A stretch of 64,000 nt of DNA, from NCBI GenBank assembly GCA_026122225.1, contig JANEZZ010001473.1:1-64000 (forward strand). Direction: 5' to 3'. Position 1 is the stretch's first letter, and each line of letters starts with the position of its first letter. Positions 33,271 through 45,025 of the stretch are shown piece after piece. The DNA comes from Heloderma charlesbogerti. Taxonomy: Eukaryota > Chordata > Lepidosauria > Squamata > Helodermatidae. The position numbers and the translations under genes were made by a program. Below the pieces are notes generated by a model. It did no database searches and was not told where the DNA came from. It was given only the letters and a program-made list of their open reading frames with translations.

Positions 33271-33576
33271 TCAGAATACTTCCTTTCGCTTCACTGTGGT
33301 TTTGACCAATGCTCTTTCTTTCTTGTTCTCCATGGGGACCGCCCCACTCTCCACCTCAGCCATCAGCAGCTGGTCAGAAAAAAGAGCATTCTCACCACAA
33401 TTATCTCGTTTTGTCTCATGCTCATCTTTTCGACGTTCAGGCCCTGTGAGGGATTCCACAAGATTCTGTGGATATTCAAGTCAGACTTCTACAAGCTGGC
33501 AAACTCTGTCAATGGTTCGCTCTCTCTCTTTCATTCTTTTCAACATGATTTGCACTTGAGTTCTTCTTTTCTCCCC
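33271..33576 (-). pseudogene. Coding-like remnant of unknown origin, minus strand
   Basis: On the minus strand a frame of 101 sense codons is interrupted by one TGA and ends in TGA at 33273-33271. The upper part (RTQVQIMLKRMKERERTID) looks like a charged helix or coiled coil. The lower part is hydrophilic (PERRKDEHETKRDN; ALVKTTVKRKEVF). The density of Lys, Glu and Arg codons is unlike the surrounding DNA. There are no splice sites at the ends. It could be a processed pseudogene or a transposon gene fragment. I do not recognise the family; a TRIM-like coiled coil is only a guess. Confidence 0.35.
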
Positions 33577-33999
33577 CAGCAAGGTTTCGTGGCTTGCTTT
33601 TGAGTGAAACGTTGGCACAATCTCAAAACACCTCGGGAATAACTTCTGCTGATGGGTAAATTATGAGGTCCTTGAGGCTTTCGTTCACCCTGTTCTTTTA
33701 GGATGGTGGTAATAACACAGTAATGGAAATGCATCCAGCCCCATGAACTATTGATGAACTGTCAGCAAAATGGGATTCTGAAAGGTTCTGAGAAACAGCA
33801 TTGAGCTTTTTGCTTTCTGAAATGAATATGCAGGCCTCCATGACTCTAGATCAGTAATGAAATCCAAAGCTGGATTAAAAATCATTACAGTGAAGGAGCC
33901 TCCTTAGTAATGTTTACTAGTTACCTTGACTAAGCTAATTTTGCCCAGTGCTGTATAGTGGACAATAGATTGTAGTAGTGAACACAAGAAGGGTGTGAA

Positions 34000-34200
34000 A
34001 TTAAGTACATGTATATCCCTCCATTCCTCCAGTGAACTCAAGGCAGTGTACATAGTTCTTCTCCCCAACCCCAACCCCATTTTATCCTCACAACAACCCT
34101 GTGAAGTAAATTAGAATGAGAAATGGGTGACTGGCCAAAGATTGTCCAGTGAACTTTGTGGCTGAGTGGAGATTTGAACCCAAGTCCTAGCCTGACCCTT
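34000..34200 (-). repeat. tRNA-derived SINE, minus strand
   Basis: TTTTATCCTCACAACAACCCTGTG and GGAGATTTGAACCCAAGTCC (reversed B box) in order. Confidence 0.72.
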
Positions 34201-34205
34201 GAACT

Positions 34206-34342
34206 CAGCCTTCCCTAACTTGGTGCCCTCCAGATGTTTTGGACCACAACTCCCAGCATTCCTGGCCATTGGCCATGCTGGCTGGGGCTGATGGGAGTTG
34301 AAGTCCAAAACATCTGGAGGGCACCAAGTTAGGGAAGTCTGG
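34206..34342. mobile_element. Palindromic MITE, family A (best copy)
   Basis: Left arm CCTAACTTGGTGCCCTCCAG through TTTTGGACCACAACTCCCAG. Right arm ATGGGAGTTGAAGTCCAAAA through CTGGAGGGCACCAAGTTAGG. The arms are over 45 bp long and nearly perfect, with a short GGCCATTGGCCATG centre. Other copies: 8697, 11508, 17345, 29005, 54885 and 61190. Confidence 0.8.
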
Positions 34343-34739
34343 CATAACATGTGCAGAACACCGCCATTCAAATGTGCAAACTCGTGATTCGTGTTTTCAT
34401 GAAGCTCCATGCTTAATTTCGACCCTGATACTAGTTTGGTTTTTTTTGGTAAGATTTCCCATTTTTCACATAGACAAGTGCAGGAGCATGACTTGAGGCC
34501 ATAAGGAAGGGGAGATAATAGATCTACAGAAGATCTACAGTAGAACGTTTTGTAAGCTAGTCCAGAGCTTGAATTATAGAGAAAAGGTAGTGGGCTCTTA
34601 ATTAAATGCACATGGCCTATCCTTTGATTGCCCCCAATTTTAGTCAAATTGTTTCTCCCTTCTCCTACACAGCCTTTAAAAGCAATAACTAAGAGGGCCC
34701 CTCCCACTCCTTCCTGCGCAAGCACTGAGCTTGCTGACT

Positions 34740-34995
34740 CCTAGAGGGACGCCGCTTTCGCTGGCATTTTCATGGCAGACTGTAGCAGGGTGGTTTGCCA
34801 TTGCCTTCCCCAGCCGTGACTACCTTTCCCCCAGCAAGCTGGGTACTCATTTTACCGACCTCGGAAGGGTGGAAGGCTGAGTCAGCCTGAGCCGGCTACC
34901 TGGGACCCAGCTTCCGCTGGGATAGAACTCAGGTCGTGAGGAGAGTTTCAGTTGCAATACTGCCACCTTCCACTCTGCGCCACACGAGGCTCTTG
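34740..34995 (-). repeat. tRNA-derived SINE, second tRNA family, minus strand
   Basis: The reverse complement begins AGCCTCGTGTGGCGCAGAGT (A box) and has GACCTGAGTTCTATCCCAGC (B box). A body with TCGGTAAAATGAGTACCCAG and a tail GGCAATGGCAAACCACC follow. Confidence 0.72.
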
Positions 34996-35069
34996 CCCCT
35001 CCCACACACCCCAATAATTTGAGCGCTAAGGCATTCCTCGTGATTTAGTGTCCATGTGTGCTTTGATAT

Positions 35070-35890
35070 AGAGAAGTGGATAGAGAGAAGTTTGTCTTCC
35101 TCTCTACTAGAACCTGGAGGCATCCAAGAAAAATGAATGGTGGCAGATTCAGGACAGACAAAAGGAAGGACTTGGTCACAAAGCTCATGGTTAAACTATG
35201 GAGTCCACTACCACAAGATATAGTGATGGCTGTCAACTTGAATGCCTTTAAACAGGTATTAGTCCCAACCCTTTTGGGTCAGTGGGCACATTTGGAATTT
35301 TGTAAGAGTGTTGTGGGCATTCTCATAAAATGGCTGCCGTGGGACGGCTTGCCCGTTCACAAAATGGCTGCCACGGTGGGCATGGCCCATCACAAAACAC
35401 TCATTTCCAAGAAAGCAAACTGGTGAAACTACAAAAAAAAAAAGTCAGTTCTCCAACAGTGTAAGTACAAGGCAAAAGTGGAGTCTGTGCTCCAAAACAC
35501 AAAACCACTCCTTTGAACCCAAATAAAGATGGCACTGGAGAACAGCACTTCAGTTTGCAGCATGCCAGCCTCACAGTTAAAAATGACATTTTTAACTTTA
35601 AAAATCTTAAGAAGTCAGGAGGGGCAGGGAGTCTGCTGGGCATCAAGAAATTCATGGAGCATGAGGCTGTCAATGCCTACTAGTCATGAAGGCCACATAC
35701 CGTCTCCAGCATCAGAGGCCGTATGCCTTTGAATTCCAGTTGCTGGGAGCATCAGCAGCAGGGCACCGTTGCACATATATCTGACTTGTGGGCTTCCCAG
35801 AGGCATCTGCTTGGCCACTGTGGGAACAGAATGCTGGACTAGATAGGCCTTCAGTCTGATCCAGCAGGGGCTTTCTACTGTCCTCATGAT
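35070..35890 (+). repeat. CR1 LINE 3' fragment, interrupted
   Basis: CR1 phrases (GGTGGCAGATTCAGGACAG, TTAAACTATGGAGTCC, GAATGCCTTTAAACAGG) run to about 35255. After a foreign insert, CR1 resumes at about 35640 (ATTCATGGAGCATGAGGC...CTTCAGTCTGATCCAGC). Confidence 0.68.
35256..35640 (+). repeat. Dispersed repeat inserted in CR1
   Basis: CCCAACCCTTTTGGGTCAGTGGGCACATTTGGAATTTTG and the repeated CACAAAATGGCTGCC phrase match 8980-9090. It interrupts the CR1 3' end. Class uncertain. Confidence 0.5.
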
Positions 35891-36209
35891 ATGCACATGG
35901 AACTCTTGCTCATGCAAGTTCCTGCATTTGTTTCAAGAGCCGAAGGAGTTCAGTGCATGCAAACTATTGTGTCTGCAGTTCTGCTTCCCCGGCTGTAATA
36001 AATAGGGAGTCCCTTATGTGCAGGGAAGTGCTATTTATGTACATCAGAACTCTTGAATCCTTTCCTTTAAATGGACCAGGGCAACTGCTTGTATGTTTCC
36101 TGACATTTCTCCACAATGAGAACTAGAAATTTACTTTTGAAATGAAAGCTGAGATTCTTAGAAATTTGTGTTACGAGTATCAATTCACAGCAACATAGAA
36201 AGGTGCCTT

Positions 36210-36532
36210 ATGGGTTCACACAACACGCTAACCCACGCTCAGTGGTGGAATGTGCGTCGTTGTTGAACCGTGGGTTATCGTGCTGTCTGAACGCAGCACG
36301 TTTCTGCAGGGTGGCTTGTTAACCATGCAGGGTGGCTTGTTAACCATCCTGAACACCCAGCAACAAACCATGGGTTCTCAAGGTGGCTTGCTCGAGAAGA
36401 ATAAGCCACACTGTATGGTTAACAAGCCACACTGTATAAAACACACTGCATTCAGACAACGCGATAGCACATGATTCAACAACAACCCACACTCCACCAC
36501 TGAGTGTGGGTTAGCGTGTTGTGTGAATCCAG
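36210..36532. mobile_element. Foldback MITE, family B (copy 2)
   Basis: TTCACACAACACGCTAACCC at left and GGGTTAGCGTGTTGTGTGAA at right are exact inverse complements. The GTGGCTTGTTAACCATGCAG interior units are as in 15569-15951. Shorter interior. Confidence 0.82.
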
Positions 36533-36534
36533 CC

Positions 36535-36650
36535 ACTGAGACAGATAATGGATCCTTCTAGCCCATTATATTCTCCAGGGTCTCAGGCAGAGGCCTTTGC
36601 TGTCACCAGCTTCTGGGTTCTCCTGTGGTCTTTCTGTAATGGACATCCAG
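36535..36650 (-). repeat. SINE body fragment, minus strand
   Basis: TCTCCAGGGTCTCAGGCAGAGG is the reversed body of the GTTCAATCC SINE family. Confidence 0.5.
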
Positions 36651-37795
36651 ATGCCATGAAAAAATCTCTGTATACTTTGGTATAAAATCCTAGCTTTGCC
36701 AGGATTTCTGCATATTCACCTGCAGATACATAAAATCCTCTCTGTAGGTATTCTGAATAAACATTAAGCAAGCTGTTCCTGGTTTTGCTTTTATAATAGC
36801 ATAACATATTAGTCTGGTTTTCTACTGTCATCAGAATATTTTGTTCTCTTCAGTTTTGAAATGATAATAAATTGTTTTAAATCGTCTCCACCCTGTTAAC
36901 AAATGGACTCCAAGCAACAATGCTGATCTGTTTGTTTTAGTCTTACATAGCACTAGTGGAATGATACATGCGTACTGAGGAAGAATATTCCCCTTGCGGT
37001 CTTCGTGTTTTATAAAACAAAGTGCAACAATACAGCCCGTTTCCAGGCACTTACAATAGCAACATGATTTTGCTGGCTGTCCAGTTCCTCTTAATCCATC
37101 TGTTTTAAAGTTTGGTTTATATCATTGCATTTTCTGCCTCATCAGCTAAAATATTTCTCATACTTCTGGACCGAAGATGGCTATTTTGTTACATGTCTTA
37201 AATGGTGTGGAATTTACGAGACAGGGAAATGAACATTCAATGGAAACCAGGGCTCCAAAACATGCAGATTTTTTTTTTCATATTCAGGCCAACTTTGGGG
37301 TACATTTGGTGGGTGGTTTTCAAGGCAGCAGTTCTGAGAAATACTAAGTCAACAAGGCCATAAGAACATAAGAAATGCCAGAGAGGGTCAAAGCAGTGGG
37401 TCAGCTCACTTGGTGTTCTGCCTTCTGGCAGTGTGAGGCTATAAGGCATCTCAGAAACAGGACAAATTGTGCATCTTTGGCGAGTAACAAGTTTGGTGCG
37501 GATTGGATCCCTGTTTCTGCTTCAAGACAGGCGACAGTGTCCCCCCACCCCACCCAACCCCAAGAATTGGAAGTGTGACACAGAGTTAGGCTGCACATCT
37601 CTCAGGAGATGCATAAATTGTATCTCATGACTTTTTTCTAACATAAAGCAGCTGCAGCGGGCCTCCCAAACTGGATTTGGACAGTGGTGCTTGGGGAAGA
37701 GGGTATTTATTTCACCCCTTTGCCCTGTGCGGTTTCCCGCATTGAAATCCACCACTACTGCCCCACAAACCTGCTATTAGCCTTCCTTGTCATTG
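36651..37795. other. Low-copy sequence, no gene seen
   Basis: AT-rich first half and mixed second half; no exon or known repeat. Confidence 0.35.
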
Positions 37796-37797
37796 GG

Positions 37798-37980
37798 TTT
37801 AAGGGGTCTTAACATTTGCTGCACTTCTGTTAATATGTTCTACTGCTTTGATTGTTTTAAATTTGCTGAACTGTTTTTTAAATTTGATTATTCTAATTGT
37901 TAGCTACTCTGGAAACCTTTTTAGGCTCGGAGAGCAGGCTATAAACTCATGCAAATAAAATAAAATACTGGAGAAACTAG
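37798..37980 (+). repeat. L2-like LINE 3' tail
   Basis: TGATTGTTTTAAATTTGCTG...GGCTATAAACTCATGCAAATAAAATAAAAT, a T-rich then A-rich LINE ending. Confidence 0.5.
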
Positions 37981-38699
37981 TCTTTTTCTCACTCTTTCAA
38001 TAGGGCTGATAGCAGCTGAAATTTTCGATTGGGGAAATGGTGCAAGGGGAATTGTGCCACTGTCTCAGTCCAATTCAGCACCCCTCAATTTATTCTTTTT
38101 TTTTTAAGGTCAGGAGATCTGATTGTGGTTCTCCTGACTCATGTGTAGTTTGGCCCATGGTCAGCATTACCTTTGCATATACCCTCTTTCGTTTTGCCCC
38201 ACTGTTGCCTCTGGTCAAGCAGGTTTTGCAGGTTTTAAAGCACTGCAGAAACCTGCAAGACCTGTTGGGGCAAAAGCAACAGTGGGGCAAAAGAAATGAG
38301 CGCATACGAGTACATACAGCATGGGTAACAATGCCTCTTTCAAACCATCTTCAACTCAACTAAAAGTAATTGTCTACTGTCCTCATCCCTGTCTCCCTCA
38401 AGTGAAGAGGACAAAGTTTTACCTAACAGTTTACACAAAGGCTACTTCCTGATGCCGCTGCTTCTTCAGTATCCCTTTTGTTTTCCTCCAATAAATGTTT
38501 ACTGAGTAGAGTTTCTTTTTTCGTTTAATGCTTAAATTATATTATACAGGGGCAGCATCCAAACAACAGGACAACTAATCCCATGTGCTGTAGGCTGCTT
38601 TGGGCCTGTGTATCTCAAACACAACAAATTGCTTTCAAAAGCGGACTGTTATGCAACATTGTGGGCGGGGACTGTGGATTCTTCTGTTATTATTTAGAA

Positions 38700-38925
38700 T
38701 ATATTATTTATCACATTTACATCCTGTCTTTCCTCCGAGGAACTCAAGGACACATATGTGATCGTTTGCACCATCTTTTATACTCATAACAGCCCCGTGA
38801 GGTAGGTTAGGCCAAGAGGTAATGACTGGCCCAAGGCCACCCAGTGAACTTCATGACTGAGTAGGGGATTTGAACCTGGGTCTCGCCAGTCCTAATCTGA
38901 CACTGTAACCACTAAACCACATCCT
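38700..38925 (-). repeat. tRNA-derived SINE, minus strand
   Basis: CCTGTCTTTCCTCCGAGGAAC tail, CCCCGTGAGGTAGGTTAGGC body, GGGATTTGAACCTGGGTCTC reversed B box and TGTAACCACTAAACCAC reversed A box. Confidence 0.78.
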
Positions 38926-38929
38926 GCTC

Positions 38930-40360
38930 TACAGAGTTTCAGTTAATAACATCTGTAATGTTGAGAGGTTGAGGTGGCTTGTGGTCTTGATGACTGAATT
39001 AGAAGCCATTTTCCTTGATCCAGCACGTTTGTATCCAGCAACTCTTGATCCAGCACGTTTTTGCAGAATTCCTGAACACAGATGGAGCTCCCATGTGCTC
39101 AGGTCATATTGAAGGTGGAGGTAGTGGGCCGTGTGCATCCCACTGGAGCCTCCTTCCTCCCTCTCTCTCCCAACTCTGAAGTGAAGGGGAAATTCTAATA
39201 ATGTCAGAGCTCCCATAGGACTTTAGATCTGAGTCTGTTTTATTAGTGGGGTGGGGTGGGGGATAGCTGGGGCTTTTCTCCTTATTTATTTGTGGATCTC
39301 ACATTTCTTAAAAAATGGGACCTCTGTTTAGACACATGGCCACATAGATTATACAGAAAGAAGGGGCAAGAGCTTTAAAATGCATTAATCTAACCCTGCC
39401 GCTCATGCTTTGCCTTTCCAGATCTGATTGCGCTCACATTTTGCAGAATCTGGCCCAAGTAGTGCATACACACAGACACACACGCACATGCGTCCTGCCA
39501 AGATCCTCAAGCTGACATCAAAGCCCACTGCTCGCCTCTTTGCACTTCCCAAAATTTTGCTCCATGTCCCCAGTGTTAAAATTCTCAAATCACCAATATA
39601 GGTTGCCTGAGGATCATGGAAAAGTTTCTTTGAAGACCAAGCCTTCAGTTTTGACTAGAGGGAAACTTCTGTAGAATGTTTGTAGCACCTCACCCTTCTC
39701 TTTTTATCTTTGGGAACCATGAAAAGCAGATTCTGTACAAATTAGCTTATTTCCTGTCATTGCTCATCTTATCTGATGAAGAAGTTCTGGATGCAGCTCA
39801 TGACATTTCCCCAGTGAGGCATCCTTCTCTTCTCGCAAATGGAATTTGTTTCTGATTTGGAGTTATAAAAATGCTGCTCATCTTTCACTAGCCATACCAG
39901 TTGCTCACATTTATTGGGTTGGATCCAAGGGAGCCCTTCTGTGAGCAGAGAGCTTTTTCTGCTCACCGAAGGGCTAATTCCAATTTAGTTGGAAGAGCGT
40001 TGCTTGAGAAAAGTGATCCCAGAGTCAGAGGAATCCCTCTGTTTGCACAAACTCTTGGGCAAGTCTTTGCAGAAGTTCTCTCAAAACCTTTTATGGCCCG
40101 CTAGACTTTATATGCGACTGTCTGGCGTGTGTTCGTCTTCTTAACCGTTCCTTGTATTGTAACCTGATACATAGGGGCACTATGCCATCATGCATTCTGG
40201 CATGGCATAACATGTCTTCCTCTACGCTGTTGTGCAGGAGTCCATGGAGCATCGCTAAGGCCGTTTTTCCTTCTGCCCATAGTTCTTTGGATCCAAGCTG
40301 TTGTGTTTTTATCTAACATTGGAGGATATCATTCAAATTTATTTATTCAACTGGTAGTAG
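38930..40360. other. Low-copy sequence, no gene seen
   Basis: Contains a short direct repeat (TTGATCCAGCACGTTT at about 39015 and 39045). No exon or repeat family recognised. Confidence 0.35.
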
Positions 40361-40364
40361 GGCG

Positions 40365-40510
40365 AAGGGCTGTAGCTCATAGTAGAGCACATTCTTTGTA
40401 CGCAGAGGGCCCCAGGTTCAATCTCTGGCTTCAGTTAAGAAGGATATCCACTAATAGGTAACATGAAATACCTCTGTCTGAAACCCTGGGGAGCTAATAC
40501 CAGTCAGTGG
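40365..40510 (+). repeat. tRNA-derived SINE, plus strand
   Basis: GGGCTGTAGCTCATAGTAGAGC (A box), CCCCAGGTTCAATCTCTGGC (B box) and TGAAACCCTGGGGAGC body. Confidence 0.72.
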
Positions 40511-40529
40511 ACAGGTTTGGATGACCAGT

Positions 40530-40855
40530 GGGGAAAAGAAGCCACGGTGGCTCGTTTTCCCTGCCCTGCACGTGCCGCTAGCATGTCTGCCGTTTCCCTA
40601 ATTACCTTCACCATGGCGTGGGTTGCCGGGTTGTCCAAATCCGGCAAGGTGCGCAGCGGGGATGGCTTCCAAACTACCCCATAACCCCTACAACAAGCCA
40701 TAAGTTGCAGGGTGGTTTGGAAGCCACCCCTGCCATGCCTCTTGCTGGATTGCGGGGGAAAAGTAATTAAAAAATATATAGTTTTGGATGCTCGTGTGCA
40801 CCAAGTTGGGGACTCATTCATGGGCGCCATGTTGGGGACCCCTGGTCTAGTCAGA
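40530..40855. repeat. Hairpin-rich non-autonomous repeat
   Basis: GGATGGCTTCCAAACTACCCC and GGGTGGTTTGGAAGCCACCCC are inverse copies about 40 bases apart. CCAAGTTGGGGACTC...GCGCCATGTTGGGG at the right end is the reverse of the repeat at 35262. Possibly hAT-derived. Confidence 0.5.
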
Positions 40856-40990
40856 CTGGCAGTGGCCCTCCAGGGTCTCGAGCAGAGGCAACTTTCATGT
40901 CACCAGGTCTCCGAGAAGATGCCAGAGACTGAACCTCGGGTCTTCTAACAGTAAAGCAAGGCGCTCTACCACTGAGCTATGGCCCCTCCC
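40856..40990 (-). repeat. tRNA-derived SINE, minus strand
   Basis: CTCCAGGGTCTCGAGCAGAGG, GAGACTGAACCTCGGGTC (reversed B box) and CTCTACCACTGAGCTATGGC (reversed A box). Confidence 0.75.
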
Positions 40991-41919
40991 CAAACAGAAC
41001 AGGGGCTTTATCTCAATTCTTGCTTCCCCAGCCACTCTTGAGCATGTAGGTAGAACCTTGGGCAGTCCAGCAGGGTGCTGCTGATGCTGTGTCTTTATGG
41101 CCATATCATAAAAGACTACTGGCTTTGGGGGCGGCATCCAGCTGGATAAATTAGCAATCGCTCCTCAACGTTTCTGGTCTTGGAAAATGTTTAAAAGTGG
41201 GGAAGGGTTACAGTATTGAGGGAACCTTTGTGCCCACTCTGGTATTTGAGGTTTTTAAAACCAGGAGGGGTGCTTTATAAATCATGCAAGCGCTCTGTCC
41301 TTCTCCACCAGATAAGCCCTCAGCAGGCCTCTTGTGGAGAAGTTGCACCATATGATTTTCTCTGTATGTTTCCTTTGGCGCGTGGAACTGCCAGTAACCT
41401 CACATCTTTCCAGCTGCTGCTTACTGCTCTGCCCTTTGTGCTTTGGGCCATACATATTTAGAGCTTTCCCTCTACCACCACCACCCCTTGATTTTTCTCT
41501 CTTTATAGGAAGAAAATTTAAATATTTGTGTTATCTGTCCTGGGAATCAGATGGGCTATAAATCTCTAACTAAGGAACTCCATGCCTATTACAAATTGTC
41601 TCCAGGAATGTCTAGAAATACATTTAGCCTCTTGGAGAGGATTGTAAGCTCAGGGCAATTATACGTTGGTTGCACCAACGGGGAAAAATGAAAACAAAAT
41701 GTGAGATGCCATGGAGTGTCTCAAGCTTTCTCAGTTTTTACTCAGTGGGACAAAGTTTGGCTATTTGTTCTATTCCATCAGTCAACTCGTGGGATTTTAC
41801 AATAACTCCGGCGTAACATGTAGTTCCTGCATTTGTTACAAATGCAAACCTATGTGCATCTATTCAGAAGTAAGTTCCATGGGACTCATTCCCAGATCAT
41901 GGTGCTTAGAATTGCAGCC

Positions 41920-41992
41920 TAAGGATGCAATCCTATCTATGTTTAGACAGAAAAAAGTCCCACAGCTCCCAGTATCCCCCAGTCAGCATGGG
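41920..41992 (+). repeat. Half of hairpin MITE, family F
   Basis: CTAAGGATGCAATCCTATCT then TGTTTAGACAGAAAAAAGTC and ACAGCTCCCAGTATC, as in 52308. Confidence 0.6.
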
Positions 41993-42592
41993 CTTCAGCT
42001 ATTGGGCAGTATAGAAATGAAATGAATAAATAGATAAGGGGGGTGCCATAACTGAGAAGGCCCTTTCTCTTGTAGCCACCTGCCTAGCTTCCTTCAGCGG
42101 AGGCACATTAAGGAGGGCCTCTGAAGATGACCTAAAGGTCCAGGCAGATACATACGGGAGGAGACTTTCATGTTACATGGCTACTGGGCTGCATTCCTTT
42201 GGTTCACATGTTGTGCAGGGCTCCCATAGATTACATCCACATGATAGATGGGTTTTACTCCTGCTTTAGCACTGTGGATCTGATTCACACATGACGATTC
42301 ATCACTTGGTACCTGCATCATCAACCCACGATCTTATCTAACATGTACAAAGCTGTCATCATCAATATTGATCCACAGAGAGGCCTCCCACGTCATCTCT
42401 GACGTGTTGCTTATTCCGTGCAAGCAGTTTGCAAAATTGTCCTCAAGCAGGGAATGTGCCCGTGCGAATGGTCCATCCTGACCACTTGAAGCATTGGAAA
42501 TATCTTGGGAACAGGTAGAGGACCATGACAGGGCTCAGAGCATGATAAACATGGCTTGTGAAGATTCAGTGAACTGAAATGCCTGCACCTAA

Positions 42593-42613
42593 ACACACAC
42601 ACACACACACACG
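42593..42613. repeat. (CA)n microsatellite
   Basis: Ten to eleven CA units. Confidence 0.9.
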
Positions 42614-42799
42614 ATAAAGGACACAGTCCAGCCCCGATGAAGTGCTTTGAATTTGATGGGTTACTCATGCGCTTAATAATTGCATTGCAATCAGCGGGAC
42701 ACTGTACTGCTTAATTCGGACGGGGCGGTGCCTCTGACGACCTGCCCTAATATGAATCCCTCATGACTAGGGGTATGAGGTTGACTCCATCTTCATTGC

Positions 42800-43645
42800 A
42801 TGAAGGCTTATGTATCCAAAGAGTTAATACTCTTCTTTTCACTCTGTATGCTCCGTACTGTCTGTATTTTCACTCTCTGCTTTGTGTTTTGTTTTTCTGA
42901 TTTCTTCCCTTAAGATTTTTCAAGGGTTAAGGAGTTCAGCTTCCATCTGTGGTTTACTTGGTCTTAACGTTTGTTTAAAGAAGTACAGTGCGATGCTGGG
43001 AAATCTTTGTGGCAGGGAAGCCATCTGTCCAGAGAGGAAGGGAGAACCTCAGTGCACAAGTCTATCTGGAAAGCACAGAGATCTGGCGACCTGGCCTTTC
43101 GCCTCACAGATCTGTCTGAAAGGATTAAGCGTGTCAGGGCCTGGAGTGCTTTTTACAATAATGTGGTTGCGCCTGCATTTATTTCCCCTTTGTTTGACTA
43201 GATGTCCAAACAAGCTTGGGAGAGTTCCCCTGTCTGCAACCTTTTATACACTTTAGTAATCTCCTTTTCTCCACCGAAACAAAGCGACGAAAGTGATGAT
43301 TAATCTGTTTGCCGATTTTCGCAACAACCCGAGCTAATTCTTGAGCTTTGCTTGACTTTGTTACACACAAACTTGGGAGTGCCAGAAAATGTGCTGCTGA
43401 TTGTGACAAAACGAGTGTTGGGTGCATCTGAAGCACTTTCTGCCATTAACTCAATTTAATGAAGCATTGCCTTTGGAGTTAGTCTCTTCTCTCCTGTGCA
43501 AATCACTTCTCAGCTTTCAGTTTTGGAGTGGTACTTTATATCTAAGATACTGTCTTCCCTACACTTGAGTACTTCTGCAATGTGTCGTCTGTGAGAAAAT
43601 GGATTTAAATCTGGAAGCTTTAGGCCACTTACTCTGGAGTTTTTT
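42800..43645. other. Low-copy block, possibly conserved non-coding
   Basis: No repeat signature. The part 43180-43480 has ATGATTAATCTG, TTAACTCAATTTAATG and similar homeodomain-style cores. An open frame (42971-43201) after a pyrimidine-rich AG (42915) is not supported by any family. Confidence 0.3.
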
Positions 43646-43666
43646 GGTTATTGTTATTGTTGCTGT

Positions 43667-44763
43667 TCAGTCGTTCAGTTGTGTCCGACTCTTCGTGACC
43701 CCATGGACCATAGCATGCCAGGCCTTCCTGTCCTGCGCTTTCTCCCGGAGTGTGCTCAAGTTCATATTCATTGCATCGGTGATGCTATCTAGCCATCTCA
43801 TCCTCTGACGTCCCCTTCTCCTTTTGCCTTCAGTCTTTCCCAGCATCAGGGTCTTTTCCAGTGACTTTTTTCTTCGCATTAGGTGGCCAAAATATTTGAG
43901 CTTCAGTATCTGTCCTTCCAATGAGCAGTCAGGGTTGATTTCCTTTAGGATGGACTGATTGGACCTCCTTGCAGTCCAGGGGACTCGTAAGAGTCTTCTC
44001 CAGCACCACGTCAATTCTTCGGCGCTCAGCCTTCCTTATAGTCCAGCTCTCACAGCCATACGTTGCTACTGGGAAAACCGTAGCTTTGATTAGACGGACC
44101 TTTGTCGCCAAGGTGATGTCTCTGCTTCTTACTGTGCTGTCCGGGTTTGCCATAGCTTTCCTCCCCAGGAGCAAGCGTCTTTTAATTTCATGGCTACAGT
44201 CACTGTCTGCGGTGATCTTGGAGCCCAATAAAATCTGTCACTGCTTCCATTTCTTCCCCTTCCATATGCCAGGAAGTGATGGGGCCAGATGCCATGATCT
44301 TCGTTTTTTTAATGTTGAGTTTCAAACCAGCTTTTGCACTCTCCACTTTCACCCTCAACAAGAGGTTCTTTAGATCCTCTTCGCTTTCTGCCATTAGGGT
44401 GGTGTCGTCTGCATATCTGAGGTAGTTGATAATTCTCCAGGCAATCTTATTTCCGACCTGTGATTCATCCAACCCGGTGTTTCTCATGATGTACTCTGCA
44501 TATAAATTAAATAAGCAGGGCGACAATATACATCCTTCTTGTACTCCTTTCCCAATTTTGAACCAATCGGTTGTTCCATGTCCGGTTCTTACTGTTGCTT
44601 CTTGACCCTCGTACAGGTTTCTCAGGAGACAGGTAAGGTGGTCTGGTACTCCCATCTCTTTCCGAATTTGCCACAGTTTGTTGTGATCCACACAGTCAAA
44701 GGCTTTAGCGTAGTCAATGAAGCAGAAATAGACGTTTTTCTGGAATTCTCTTGCTTTCTCCAT
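43667..44763 (-). pseudogene. BovB reverse transcriptase and C-terminal part
   Basis: The minus frame from 44763 holds the palm region: CFIDYAKAFDCVDHNKLW, GCILSPCLFNLYAEYIM and LRYADDTTLMAESEE with the YADD active site. A frame change near 44210 leads to the LLLGRKAM and YGCESWT segment. A second change near 44000 (FELW-type residues lost) leads to WCWRRLLRVPWTARRSNQS and the RRRGRQRMRWLD C-terminus. The active-site residues survive but the frame does not. Confidence 0.88.
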
Positions 44764-45025
44764 GATGCAGCGAAAGTTGGCGATTTGATTTCTAGTTCCT
44801 CTGCCTCTTCGAAACCCAGCTTGTACTTCCCGGTAGTTCTCAGTTCACATACTACTGAAGCCTAGCTTGTAGGATTTTGAGCATCACCTTGCTGGCATGT
44901 GAAAAGAGCGCAGTTGTATGGTAGTTTGAACACTCTTTGGCATTGCCCTTCTTTGGGATTGGAATGTAAACTGACTTTTTCCAGTCTTGTGGCCATTGTT
45001 GAGTGTTCCAAATTTGTTGGCATAT

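Noticed and set aside
42971..43201. Open frame after a pyrimidine tract
   Set aside because: No known family, no compatible donor, and composition like non-coding flank.
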